A program made the translations under genes and the position numbers. From Vitellaria paradoxa (taxonomy: Eukaryota; Streptophyta; Magnoliopsida; Ericales; Sapotaceae), in assembly GCA_019916065.1 (NCBI GenBank), contig CM034244.1:33355433-33419432 (forward strand): a stretch of 64,000 nucleotides of DNA, given 5' to 3'. The notes beneath the pieces were generated by a model, which ran no database searches, was not told where the DNA came from, and saw only the letters and a program-made list of their open reading frames with translations. Shown piece after piece: positions 54,270 to 64,000 of this stretch; within the stretch, counting starts at the first letter, position 1; each line of letters opens with the position of its first letter.

Positions 54270-54950
54270 TAGGGATGGCCATCTCGGCCGATCCGTCTGC
54301 ATCCGATCCGCTATTCGAGCCGAATGGATGTGAGATTTGGATTTTTTTTGAGAGATTGGATCGGATTTGGATTTAAAAAATATTTCGGATATCGGATTAG
54401 AAATGGGGATAGGACTACCTCCGCCCCAAACCCATTTTGAATTCGATATCTGATTCAAATATGCCCCGATCAGCACCAAAAAAACCCTAACAGCCCCGAA
54501 TTCAAGAACTTAGGATTAATAATTATGTTATGAATTATCGTATTTTGTATTTGCTACTTTGAGTTAGGACAACATTATACTTTAGAATTATGTATCAGTT
54601 GGTGAAATGGTATTTCGGCAAAAATATTGGTTTTAGAAATGTTTATCTATTACTTTGATGAATTATTATTGTGATAATATTTATATATTATTTTGGATTT
54701 GAAGATGAATTATTTGATATTAATAGGTTACACATGCAATTAAGTTATGTATTAGGTTAGAGGCAGCTTTGGAAGCGAATGTGGGGTTCGGATTTTTAGA
54801 TATTCGCGGATACATCCATTCTTCGTTTGGAGCGAGGATGGAAGTCTAAAAAAATATCCGTTCGAAGTTCAGGACAGATTTGGAGCGGCCGGAGGGTTCG
54901 GATTTGGATATTGTCACATCCGTCTCCAATCTATCCCATTGCCATCCATA
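54270..54950. mobile_element. Non-autonomous hAT-like element with perfect 8-bp TSD
   Basis: The left end is TAGGGATGGCCATC. The complement of the right end is TATGGATGGCAATGGG. Identical 8-bp flanks ttggaagt lie at 54262-54269 and 54951-54958. The interior has repeated gatccgatccg and ggatttggat words and no transposase. The exact duplication indicates an insertion younger than the elements at 1245 and 10408. It sits at the left edge of the gypsy relic. Confidence 0.85.
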
Positions 54951-54954
54951 TTGG

Positions 54955-55800
54955 AAGTTGATATTGATAGCATTGGAGGTTACCGGAGTTTTTGAAGGAA
55001 ATACAATACACATTGTTCATGATGGCTGTAAAAACACCTACACCTTTATGATGGAGAAACTAAAAATAGTTCTTCTTTTATCCAAAGAGGAGAGAACACC
55101 CAAATCTTTATAAGAGGAGGGTAGTAATGAGGAAAGTGGGGTTATATATTTGTTGGTTCCTAAGGAAGGGAAAAAGTCTATCAAGATTCCTAGTGAATTA
55201 GAACCACACTTGAATGAATTTAGTGAAGTTCAATGAGTTATCTAATGGACTTCCCTCACGAAGGGATATCCAACACCAAATTGATTTGATTCTCAAATCC
55301 AACCTTCAAAACAAAGCCCATTAGCAGATGAGCCTTAAAAGAACATGAGGAGTTAAATCTAGTCATGGACTTGTTAAAGAAAGGCCACATCCAAGAGGGC
55401 ATGACTCCTTGTGCGGTTCCTGCTTTTACTAACTCCAAAGAAAGATTGATTGCGGGAATGTGTATGGATAGCCATGCTATTAATCGGATTACCATCAAGT
55501 ACCGTTTTCCAATTCCAAGAATTGACGATATGTTTGATATGCTAGCAAGTGCCCAAGTATTTTCCAAAAATGACCTTAGAAGAGGCTACCACCAAATTCG
55601 AATAAAGTCCCCTGAGAAGTGCAAGACCACTTTTAAGACAAGGGGAGGTTTGTATGAATTTCTTGTTATGCAATTTGGTCTCACGATTGGTCCAAGCACA
55701 GTCCTGACGGATACTTAAGAAGGTCAATGACAATGCTTACAAGATTGAATTCCCTCCACATATCAATACTCATTCCACCATCAACGTCCAAGTTTGATAG
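54955..55800 (+). pseudogene. Ty3/gypsy polyprotein relic
   Basis: Capsid-side and linker fragments (HDGCKNTYTFMMEKLKIVLL; then VPKEGKKSIKIPSELEPHLN) are followed by a reverse transcriptase segment (MDLLKKGHIQEGMTPCAVPA; INRITIKYRFPIPRIDDM; FSKNDLRRGYHQIRIKSPEK; YEFLVMQFGL). The usual catalytic Asp in FSKIDL is kept. The frame then passes to KKVNDNAYKIEFPPHI near 55720-55770, which resembles the far C-terminal end of gypsy pol. The rest of RT, RNase H and integrase are therefore deleted. Stops and frameshifts occur at several points. Confidence 0.8.
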
Positions 55801-56776
55801 TGTATCACAGAAGGATGATAGTGGATGCATAACTCTCCTCATTGGAAGAATAGAAGTCATTTAAATTTGAAAGACTACAAGGACCTTTGGAAGAAGTTTC
55901 CTTTAAATTTGGAAGAATACAGGACTTGGAAGACCAAAATGTTATTGAAGACTACAAATAGAATTTGGGAGTGCTTTATATTTTTGTTTGCTTAGTAAGC
56001 TGTGCTAGAAATTAGTACAGAATAGGCCTAAGGAAGAAGAGTTGTAGTATTCCATTACCGTTGACCTTTTATAATACAAGTGTGGTTGATAATGGCTCTC
56101 TCTTCCTTTCTTCTCTTTGTTGTGAATCATTATTGTTTCATCTCTTACTCCTTCGTACCACCTAGCCCACGTCATTTTCAATCCAGAAACTTGAAAGTCT
56201 CCAGAAATTTTTCCTTTTAACTACATTTGCTAACATAGCTTTACTACTACCAAAAATAAATAAATAAATAAATAAAATAAAATAAAATTTGAATGCCAAA
56301 TTAAAGCTTTGCCACTAAAAAAATAATTAAATGCCAAAGTAACCCACAGATATAGTTGCAAGAACTTAAAACTTTCCACTGCTATATATTTCAGTACCTA
56401 TGTTTTCAGTACTAAATTACCAGTTTTATCAAAAAGCCTTAAGTTAATTCCCAATGCCTTAGCTGTAAGAAACTTCATGCTACTTAAACATCAGGTGAGG
56501 AGAGAACAAACAGAAACTCTTTAAATTAACCTGCTTGAGTCGAGTTCTTTTAGAGGAAAATATCTAATGTCAAGAATCCAATAAGGAACTTTTGCAACTC
56601 TTCCATTTGCTTGCAAATAATTAGTGCTCCCTAAACATCCCAAACCTAAAGACTGAAAGTTACCAAATTGAAAGGATAAAGGCAATCAAACAGCCACCCC
56701 TAAACCAATGGCAGTCAGCATTCCTAGGCCCAATATTATGCTTCAAAACAGATTACAAACAAGTGCCTACCAAAAA

Positions 56777-56846
56777 AAAAGGGAAAAAAAAAAAGAAAAA
56801 GAAAACAAAAGAAAAGAAAAAGAAAACAAAAGAAAAGAAAAAGAAC
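56777..56846. repeat. A-rich 21-bp minisatellite
   Basis: gaaaaagaaaacaaaagaaa is repeated about three times. It is purine-only on the + strand. Confidence 0.85.
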
Positions 56847-58137
56847 CAAATATTAAATTGATCATTTATATCTGGTTCATTATGGACAAATAAGAAAATT
56901 GTACTTGCCAAGAAAGGGAGATGGAAAATCTGAATCCATTAAACCAAGGAAAGAAAATAACTAAACAACAGATAACAACTACAGTATTTGTAGTTGCAAA
57001 AGAAAAAGAGACAGAATCTGAATCTTTGAAACGAAGGGAAAAAAAATAACTAAAATACAGATAACAAGAAAAGAGTACTGATAGATCAAGAGAACAGTAC
57101 AACTACTTTAAATATAAAAGATCTGTTTCCAGGAGACGGATGATCATTTCATTTCTCAATAATTTATAATCACACATTATCAAGCAGTATAAGAGAAGAG
57201 TAAAAAATGACAACATGAGAATGCATGATGTTCCAATGAGAAAATAGTTTCAATAAAATTATGAAGACAAAATAAATAATAATAAAGAAATATTGAAACC
57301 CAATACAAAAATAAATAAATTAATTAATAAAGATGAAACCGCCGTTAGTGTTTCCAAACAAAAAATACAAGGAAAAATAGCATTTAATAGGGTAATAGCT
57401 CATATGGATTACTATCAAATTTCATTCCTATCTCGTCAGTTATGGTAAGAAATTTAAGAGTTCTTATATTTACCTCCTTTTCCACACACATTAAAGGAAA
57501 TCCAAACAAAGAAACAAGAATTTTGCTAGGACTGGTTTGGTGTAATAGTTTCAAATGTTTTCATTTTCAAGAGCAATAGGACAAATAGGTTCTTGCAACA
57601 GTCATATGGAGCCCTCTTCCATTAGTTGTCTTCCTGATAATTAACAAAATGTATTTTATGTAATTTTCTTAAAACCTGACACTTTTTGAGAAATTTCTTA
57701 ACCAACAATTTACAACAAAGTATGCAAATGCACTCCTGCACCATTTTGCGTGGCGCGTAAAGAACTCACCAATGACGATCTTGGAGATTCAAAGACAGTT
57801 ATTATACTAATAACTCAAGCAAGCCTTAAGATAAGAGAGTTCTATGAAAAAATACTTCAAGACATTCATTGTCTCAAAACAGAATTTTAACTCACACAAT
57901 AGCAGTATTCTTCCCATTAGTTTGCTGATCTAATACAGAGTTGCTTAACTAGAAGAAACCTTGCAGTATCAAAATTACAGAGGAGCAATCAAGAGAATGC
58001 AAATATTATCAAATGGTCTTGAACTTGATTATGAGCCAATAAGTTAGTCCCACGATATTTTTTTATTTTATGCTTCCCCAAACCAAAGAAAATTGTATCT
58101 AAGACAGAAAGCTTATATAGATTGACAACAAAGCCCT

Positions 58138-58265
58138 AATATGGCAAGAATGACGTTCATAATCCTAAAAGGAACAAACTTTTAACTATAACATAGAGCG
58201 AGAGCACAGTCCTCACATGGCAAGAATAAAGTTCGTAATCCTAGAAGGAACAAACTTTTAACTTC
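58138..58265. repeat. Short tandem duplication of about 74-bp period
   Basis: atggcaagaatgacgttcat, followed by aatcctaaaaggaacaaact, is repeated as atggcaagaataaagttcgt and aatcctagaaggaacaaact. Confidence 0.75.
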
Positions 58266-58811
58266 AAGGAGTCTAAAAAGTAGTAAATTTGAAGTTCTAT
58301 CTCAGCATCTGAGACCAGTAGGTCATATAACACAGAGTTACACCCTAAGGGAAGAACCACCAGGGAAAAAATAAATAAATAATAAATAAAAATAAAAGGC
58401 TACCAAATTGATTATGATTCCAAAAAAAAAAAAAAAAACCGAGGATTTTTCAAAAATAAAAATCCCAAGCCCTTAATGAGAAATTGAGAGAGAACGAGAG
58501 GGAGAGATGGAAGAGATCTGCAAGCAAGGCAATAAACAGTGTTCGCAAGTTGGTGGGTGGGTGGGTGGATTATTTTTTTAATTCCATTGTTTTTAGGGGT
58601 GAGGGGAGAGAATGGAGTTGAGGACATTTAAGAGTGATTTTTTGTTCCATACACGAAACAATGGGGAACAGCTAGAGAAGGACCAAAACAGGTTCAGCTC
58701 ATCCATCGCAGGCATTGTATTTCAAAGAGAGGAAGGGGCATGGTTGAATAGAACATGGTGGCTCTACAAATAGAAGACTAAGGGCCACAAAAGTCACTAA
58801 AGGAAACAGAA

Positions 58812-59045
58812 GACTCACTTGCTGAGAATTCAAAGGGAAAAAGTACAATTGCACGCCCAGAATTAGGTGCCGGCGCGGGTGCAAGAGAGAGAGTAGTCGA
58901 GGGTTCTAGTGCTGCCTCCTCTTGATTTCTGCTCATCTTGCAACCTGACTGAGACATTCTTGCCCTGATTGCATTTATTTATGGCATTAAATTGGGTTTT
59001 GGGCTTTGTACGGCATGAACATTTGGGCCGTAGGCCAAATTGTAT
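58812..59045 (-). promoter_or_regulatory. Candidate NF-YA promoter and first leader exon
   Basis: On the minus strand, site II-like motifs (ggcctacggcccaaatg, aaagcccaaaaccc) lie at about 58994-59037. An ataaataaatg tract follows. A GC-richer leader with ctctctctcttgcacccgcg and a strong donor (tcagcaa|gtgagt, near 58816) comes next. Housekeeping-type plant promoters often have such TGGGCC elements. A 59-codon upstream ORF starting MSQSGCKMSRNQEEAA spans the leader. The link to NF-YA is inferred from orientation and the lack of another gene. Confidence 0.4.
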
Positions 59046-61961
59046 CAAAATTACCCCTTTGAAAGGGACCCCAAAATATGGCTCGGTAAAATCATGGAAC
59101 TTAATGAGATTCAATGGCCCCTTTACAACCTAAAACAATCATATCCCTCAAAATTTGCCCATTTCACAGTGAGAAGTAACCAAGAGATCAATCAGAAAAA
59201 TCAGATTATAAATGAAATTCTATGGTGCCTTTGCAACCTAAAACAGTCATATTCAACAATTTTATATATGACTTGAATGAAGTTGGCTTTTAAAGATGGT
59301 AAATCACATGACCTATAATCAAAATAATAATCAAACCACCATACAAATGAGGAACAATTTCAACATATTTCCAAATAACACTATTTTTTACCATGCCATA
59401 ACATACTTCCAAGTCAAAGACTAGGTTTCATACTTTGGATTAAATTTGATCCTAGAGGACAAACAAGAACTTATCTATGGAACAAAAATAGTTTAGAAAG
59501 AAGGTTCCTCAAGACAGATTGGTTTCCAATTAAAAATCAGTAAGGAGATTGATACACTCAAGCATAATCACATTCTAAAGAAGCATAGCATGGACGCTTT
59601 TGTTCTAAAAGCACATTCTAAGACAGTGAAACTCTTGACCATCTTTTTCCTTGTTGCACATGAGCTCAATATTTGTGGAATATGGAATTATCTTGTTTTG
59701 GTTTAAGTTGGATGTTCCCAAACAACAGGAGGCTTACTTTTGAATCTTGGCCAATATTACCTAAAGCATGGATTGTTTTGGTACATGGGACAGAAATGAG
59801 ATGTCATATACTTTGATAAGGGATAGGCTACTCATAGATTCGTAATATATGTTATTAAAATGCTTTTTTCGTTTTTTATGAATATAGATTCATCATATAT
59901 ATTATTAAAATGTTTGATACGTAAAAGTGGCTTATTTTCAAAAAAACAATTAATTAAGAAAATCAAATAGTATAGATATTCATGAAACTAAGGGCACTTT
60001 ATATTTCATACGAATTTTTGCTCATTCTTCTTTGATAAAAGCTTGAACTTATTGGTTACTGTCACACAATTTGTTATCAAACCACTACTTTCACAAGTTT
60101 TTCTAATGAAAATATAATGTAGTTACAATATTTTCAGATCATCAAATGTAGTGTACTGGAACGTAAGTGTACTAAATTCCAGAATGTATGTACCAAAAAT
60201 GTGGATCGCAAGGATAGTAGTGATTTCTAGTAATGTTGTCTCTGCTTGGCACAAGAAAAATTTCAAAATAAAATATATAAAAAATATAAGGAAAGCATAG
60301 CTTTTAATTCTATATTGTGGCTGATTTGGGGACAGTAGAATCATGTCTTTTCAAGATAATGAATTATCTTTATATAGAATTGGGCATCTTTTGTTCTTTT
60401 GTTTATCTTGTATAGATGGTTAACGGGGATATATATACAGATTTATAGGATTTTTTTTGCCTTTTATTGATCAAATGGAAATTTAATAGTCGACTGATAT
60501 TGTGGGTGGCTGGTATTCTGGTCATTAATTGCCATTACTTTATGCCTTCAGCAATAAATTGTCTTTATTTATCAAAACAACAAGGAGAAAAAAAAAAGAA
60601 AAAAAGAAAAGGTAGTGCACAGACTCTTAGAAAGGTGGGATTCGTGGCCAACACGTGTTGAATACTCTCCGGACATGCGTCAAAACTTGTCCAAACATGT
60701 CCTATTTTAAAATTAAAAAATAAAGATAAATAGAACTAGACACTTACGTGTCCATCACTTACATTGAAACACATTGAGAGTTAAGAAATAATAATACTAA
60801 AATCAAATAAAACAAACTTGAAATCAAATAACAAAATAAAAATAATATGGATTTATAGTTGTTAACCCTTTTTCCTTTAAATTTTTTAATTCTATAAATT
60901 ATTAAACTTAAATTTTCCAATTTGGTTACTTATACGGGTTTCTAAGATAATAGATATTACTATTTTTTGTTGACATTTCTTTATCATTATGTATAACTGA
61001 AAATGATTTCTTACTACAATTATTTATTGATGTGCTCCTGCAGGGTGATGTCTTTTTCTGAAAATTATTGTCAATGTGTACGTCAGGTTGTCTCAATATC
61101 TATCTTTCTTAGAACACATTTATCTAGCAAATACATCCTCAACAAAATGAACTTCTCAGGAAAAATGGGTAAAAGGAAAACTTAACCTATTTCACAAAGG
61201 TAGCAGTATGAAGAGGTTCTCGTAGACTCAAAGATTGACTAGTTACAATAGCATAGAAAAATAAAAATAAAAACTACAGCTATGTGCTAAGATAAGGTTA
61301 CAAAAGCGAAAATATTTCCATTTTTTACAACAAAAGGAACAAATACAAGTGCAAATGACCAACAAGGGCACAAACTTATGCAACTAAACAGCCCAAAACC
61401 ATTGCAGATGCTTTCAATCAAACAAAAAACCCCTTTAATTGAGAAATGGCCAAAACGTTATGCTTGGGCTTTCAGCAGCTATTGTATATAGCACCTTTTT
61501 GTCCTAGAAATAGTCACACAGATGGTATATATAGGGGAGAATAAGTAGAATAATCTAAGCAAACACAAGAAACATCTTTCTTTTTATAGGCAACAAACAC
61601 AAGAAACACCTCGAAATAACACAAGCAAAATGAAGTCAAGCTTTTCCAAAAATTAACAAGAACAAGAATAAACACAAGATCAAATATAATACCAAAAATT
61701 ATTCCAATGGTATAAAAATTGAAGTAATGTGATTCAAATAAGAAAGAAAGTGGATATTTGAGAAAGGAGATTAAAGCTAACACATAACTGATGTTAACAT
61801 TCTTTCAACACTTGTGCATCCAAATTGCATCCCTATGTCTAGAACAGCTTATTGCCTTAAAGAAGGAAAGAGAAATGGGGCAGCCATAAACCAGGAAACA
61901 GAATGGGCTCTTTCTGGTTTGGTCTTCATTTGTTTTTTGATAAATATTCCAATTTAGTCTT

Positions 61962-62478
61962 TGTTAGAGTATAGAGAATTAGGAAAATTGGATAAACCTA
62001 ATGGGTGGCCTTGTTTCTATATGCGTAATCCTAAGAGTCTATACTAAATAGGAATGTAAATAATTACTACTAAGAAGGCAAGCAAAAGATAAGAGGAAGG
62101 GCCTCAATCTTAAAACACAAGTGTTAAGGCAAGGGAAGTCCATCTCTTGTATAGAGGGAAATAACTATTTCCATAGGCCGATGTGGGACAACTTTGGACA
62201 GTTCCCTCACACTAGCCTGTATGAACATAAGCATAGTGTGGACTACGATGAGACTCATTTAAAAACTCACGCTATAATACTCTGTTAAGAAGCCCAGTAA
62301 CACTAAGAGGGGCCTCAACCTTAAAACTCAGGTGTTAAAGTGAGGAAAATCCATATTTTGTATGGGAGAAATAACCTTTACCATAGACCGATATGGGATA
62401 ACTTTTGACAATATCGATCACGATCCTACAATAGAATAAATCACAATCCTACAGATACTCTATATTTTAGAGCCAACA
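61962..62478 (+). mobile_element. Probable solo LTR
   Basis: TGTTAGAGTATAGAG begins and agagccaaca ends a 517-base segment with TG...CA borders. The flanks are gtctt and atctt, 4 of 5 matching. Inside, about 100 bases (gggcctcaatcttaaaac ... ccgatgtgggacaactttgg) are repeated at about 62095-62200 and 62308-62410. Strand is arbitrary. No internal retrotransposon sequence is present. Confidence 0.5.
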
Positions 62479-64000
62479 ATCTTCATAAGCAAAAACATAT
62501 TCAGAGTTAGTTTCTAAGGCGCCCAGTAATCAACACATGCAATAGGGATCACATTTGCATTTTTAGTAAGGCAACATGAAATTTCCTTGGAAAGAAATTC
62601 CATAATGGAGGAAAAAATGGCAAATTGGTCCATTTTTTATCTTTGGATTCAAATTCTAGAACAATCATATTTATAGAAGACTAGATTTGGAACTTGGTTT
62701 AGACAATGTACAGCAACCAGCTCAAAGAAAAGAAGCTCAAAGCAGACTTAACTCGATTTAACTATCACATAGGACAAAGCAAAATTGAGCTCATTTCCCC
62801 ATCCAAAGTTGGATGATCAGATCATCCGTTCCCACAGATCTGATTATGAAACAAGCAATACATCACAATAAAACCTTCCAGATCCAATCAAATCAAATCA
62901 AATCTGTGCAAATCTTGCAAAAATACAATTTGGAATTTATTATAACCGTCCAAATGAAATTTCCAACAAACACAGATTAGAAAGAAAAGAGGAGAAAAGA
63001 ATACAGATGAAATCAGAAGGATGAGAAGGGGGGGAAAGGCAAGGAGATAACATAAACGGGCAATAGGGTAAGCAAGTGCTTTGCCCCCTCTGGAAAGAGG
63101 TTTCAATGAGATTCTTGATTAAATAATAATACAAATTAGAGTTACGAGTGATAAAAGACGAGTGAGTTATCATTTTCTTTGGATAAAAAAGAGAAGTTAC
63201 CGCGTTGACATTCAGGTTTGAAATATCAGAAACAAGAAATGGACCCTGATGTCCCCCCCCCCCCCCTCTCTTTCTGAGTACAGAAAATAAATATCAAGAT
63301 CTAAAAACCAACAAAAGTAGACAAGGTTGAACCTGGCAAGAGCAGGGGAAGTGCCCACAATATCATCTACCATAATAAGATTTACTCAAATGCAAAGTGA
63401 TCAACCCATACAAATGTTGACCCATAAGTCTGGCCACAACCTATTTTGCCTCATCTGCAATATTATAAATGCCAGCTATCCCTCCCACTTTTGAAAGCAA
63501 CAAAGAAGAGGAAGCCTGGCTTTTTTTTTCCATGTTGAGCCCTTGATAATTTATTTTTAAATGCATTTTGAGCTATAGCAATAGTGACCATACCTTCAAA
63601 TGAAAAGGCAATCAAGAGGTGGTTGAATTTACTAGGTCTATAGAAGACCACCGCATGTCAATTTTCGAGTCTTTTATAGTAACTGATTTTTTCCTCCGAT
63701 GATTTCTCCTAAACATGAAGCCAAGAAAGCAGGTTGATTGGTGTCACACGATGACAATTACATGATCACGTCTGACATAACCACTGCCTGCATTTACCAG
63801 GTTGTAAAAGAGCTTCCTGCAAAGATGTGTTATCGCAAGCTTTATCCCAAGTATGGGAACCCACTAGCCTGCTTTTTTTGTCTAATCTGATTCTTTCACC
63901 AGATTTTTATCTTATTTTTTTGTATAATAGCTTTGAGGCAAGTTATTCACATTCACATCCGTCAAGAAAAAAAAATGAAAAAAAAAAGTTTTTTTTAATG

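Larger units (their letters stand above)
53745..55905. repeat. Direct repeats bracketing the gypsy relic
   Basis: tagtggatgcatgaatcacc, followed by gaagaataaaagtc, at about 53745-53830 recurs as tagtggatgcataactctcc and gaagaatagaagtc at about 55822-55905. These may be the decayed LTRs or untranslated ends of the gypsy element. The full repeat limits are unclear. Confidence 0.5.
53041..64000. other. Upstream part of the NF-YA locus and flanking repeats
   Basis: It contains the gypsy relic, the hAT-like insertion, simple repeats, a candidate NF-YA promoter near 59000 and a solo LTR near 62 kb. No coding exon is recognised with confidence. NF-YA N-terminal exons should lie here or beyond 64000. 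The segment 63180-64000 holds C- and A-homopolymer runs but no recognised feature. Confidence 0.4.

Noticed and set aside
58614..58775. Plus-strand ORF MELRTFKSDFLFHTRNNG and a minus-strand ORF MPAMDELNLFWSFSS as NF-YA start candidates
   Set aside because: Neither resembles an NF-YA N-terminus nor connects by a clear splice site to the 53040 exon in frame.
63800..63895. Possible exon reading QVVKELPAKMCYRKLYPK after an AG
   Set aside because: It is too short, at the window edge, with no family recognised and no partner exon visible.

Overview
The window is nuclear DNA from a flowering plant, most likely a dicot. The evidence is spliced genes with GT-AG introns, a plastid-targeted sulfite reductase, a plant-type calcium-dependent protein kinase, very AT-rich introns and spacers, and many plant transposable elements. 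The sequence alone does not let me name the species.

Four protein-coding genes are supported. (1) SIR, ferredoxin-sulfite reductase, + strand, 972-7369, eight exons, 640 residues. (2) A CPK7/CPK8/CPK32-type calcium-dependent protein kinase, - strand, 15996-9930, eight exons, 541 residues. (3) SEC62, an ER translocon subunit, + strand, 26340-37327, five exons, 350 residues as read. (4) An NF-YA transcription factor subunit, - strand, at least 53040-42393; its four 3' coding exons are clear and its N-terminal exon was not found. SIR and CPK converge, CPK and SEC62 diverge across about 10 kb of repeat-rich spacer, and SEC62 and NF-YA converge. I see no functional cluster: the genes act in sulfur assimilation, calcium signalling, ER translocation and transcription.

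The rest is mostly mobile DNA. A near-complete Ty1/copia element (47369-51992, 5-bp target duplication) lies beside or within an older copia relic (45.35-47.36 kb) in an NF-YA intron. A miniature copia element (29882-32681, - strand) sits in SEC62 intron 2. A Ty3/gypsy remnant lies at 54.95-55.8 kb. Three non-autonomous hAT-like elements with exact or near 8-bp target duplications lie at 1245, 10408 and 54270. A hAT transposase dimerisation relic is in SEC62 intron 4. Two tRNA-derived SINEs (11070, 18156), a probable solo LTR (61962-62478) and several MITE-like inverted repeats complete the set.

The most notable observations are decayed gene tails and fragments. SIR is followed by an out-of-frame copy of the C-terminal extension found in some plant SiRs. 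The acidic tail of SEC62 is shifted out of frame near its end. An intronless guanylate kinase fragment lies just downstream of SEC62. I found no CRISPR array, operon, bacterial-type system or convincing undescribed multi-gene system.
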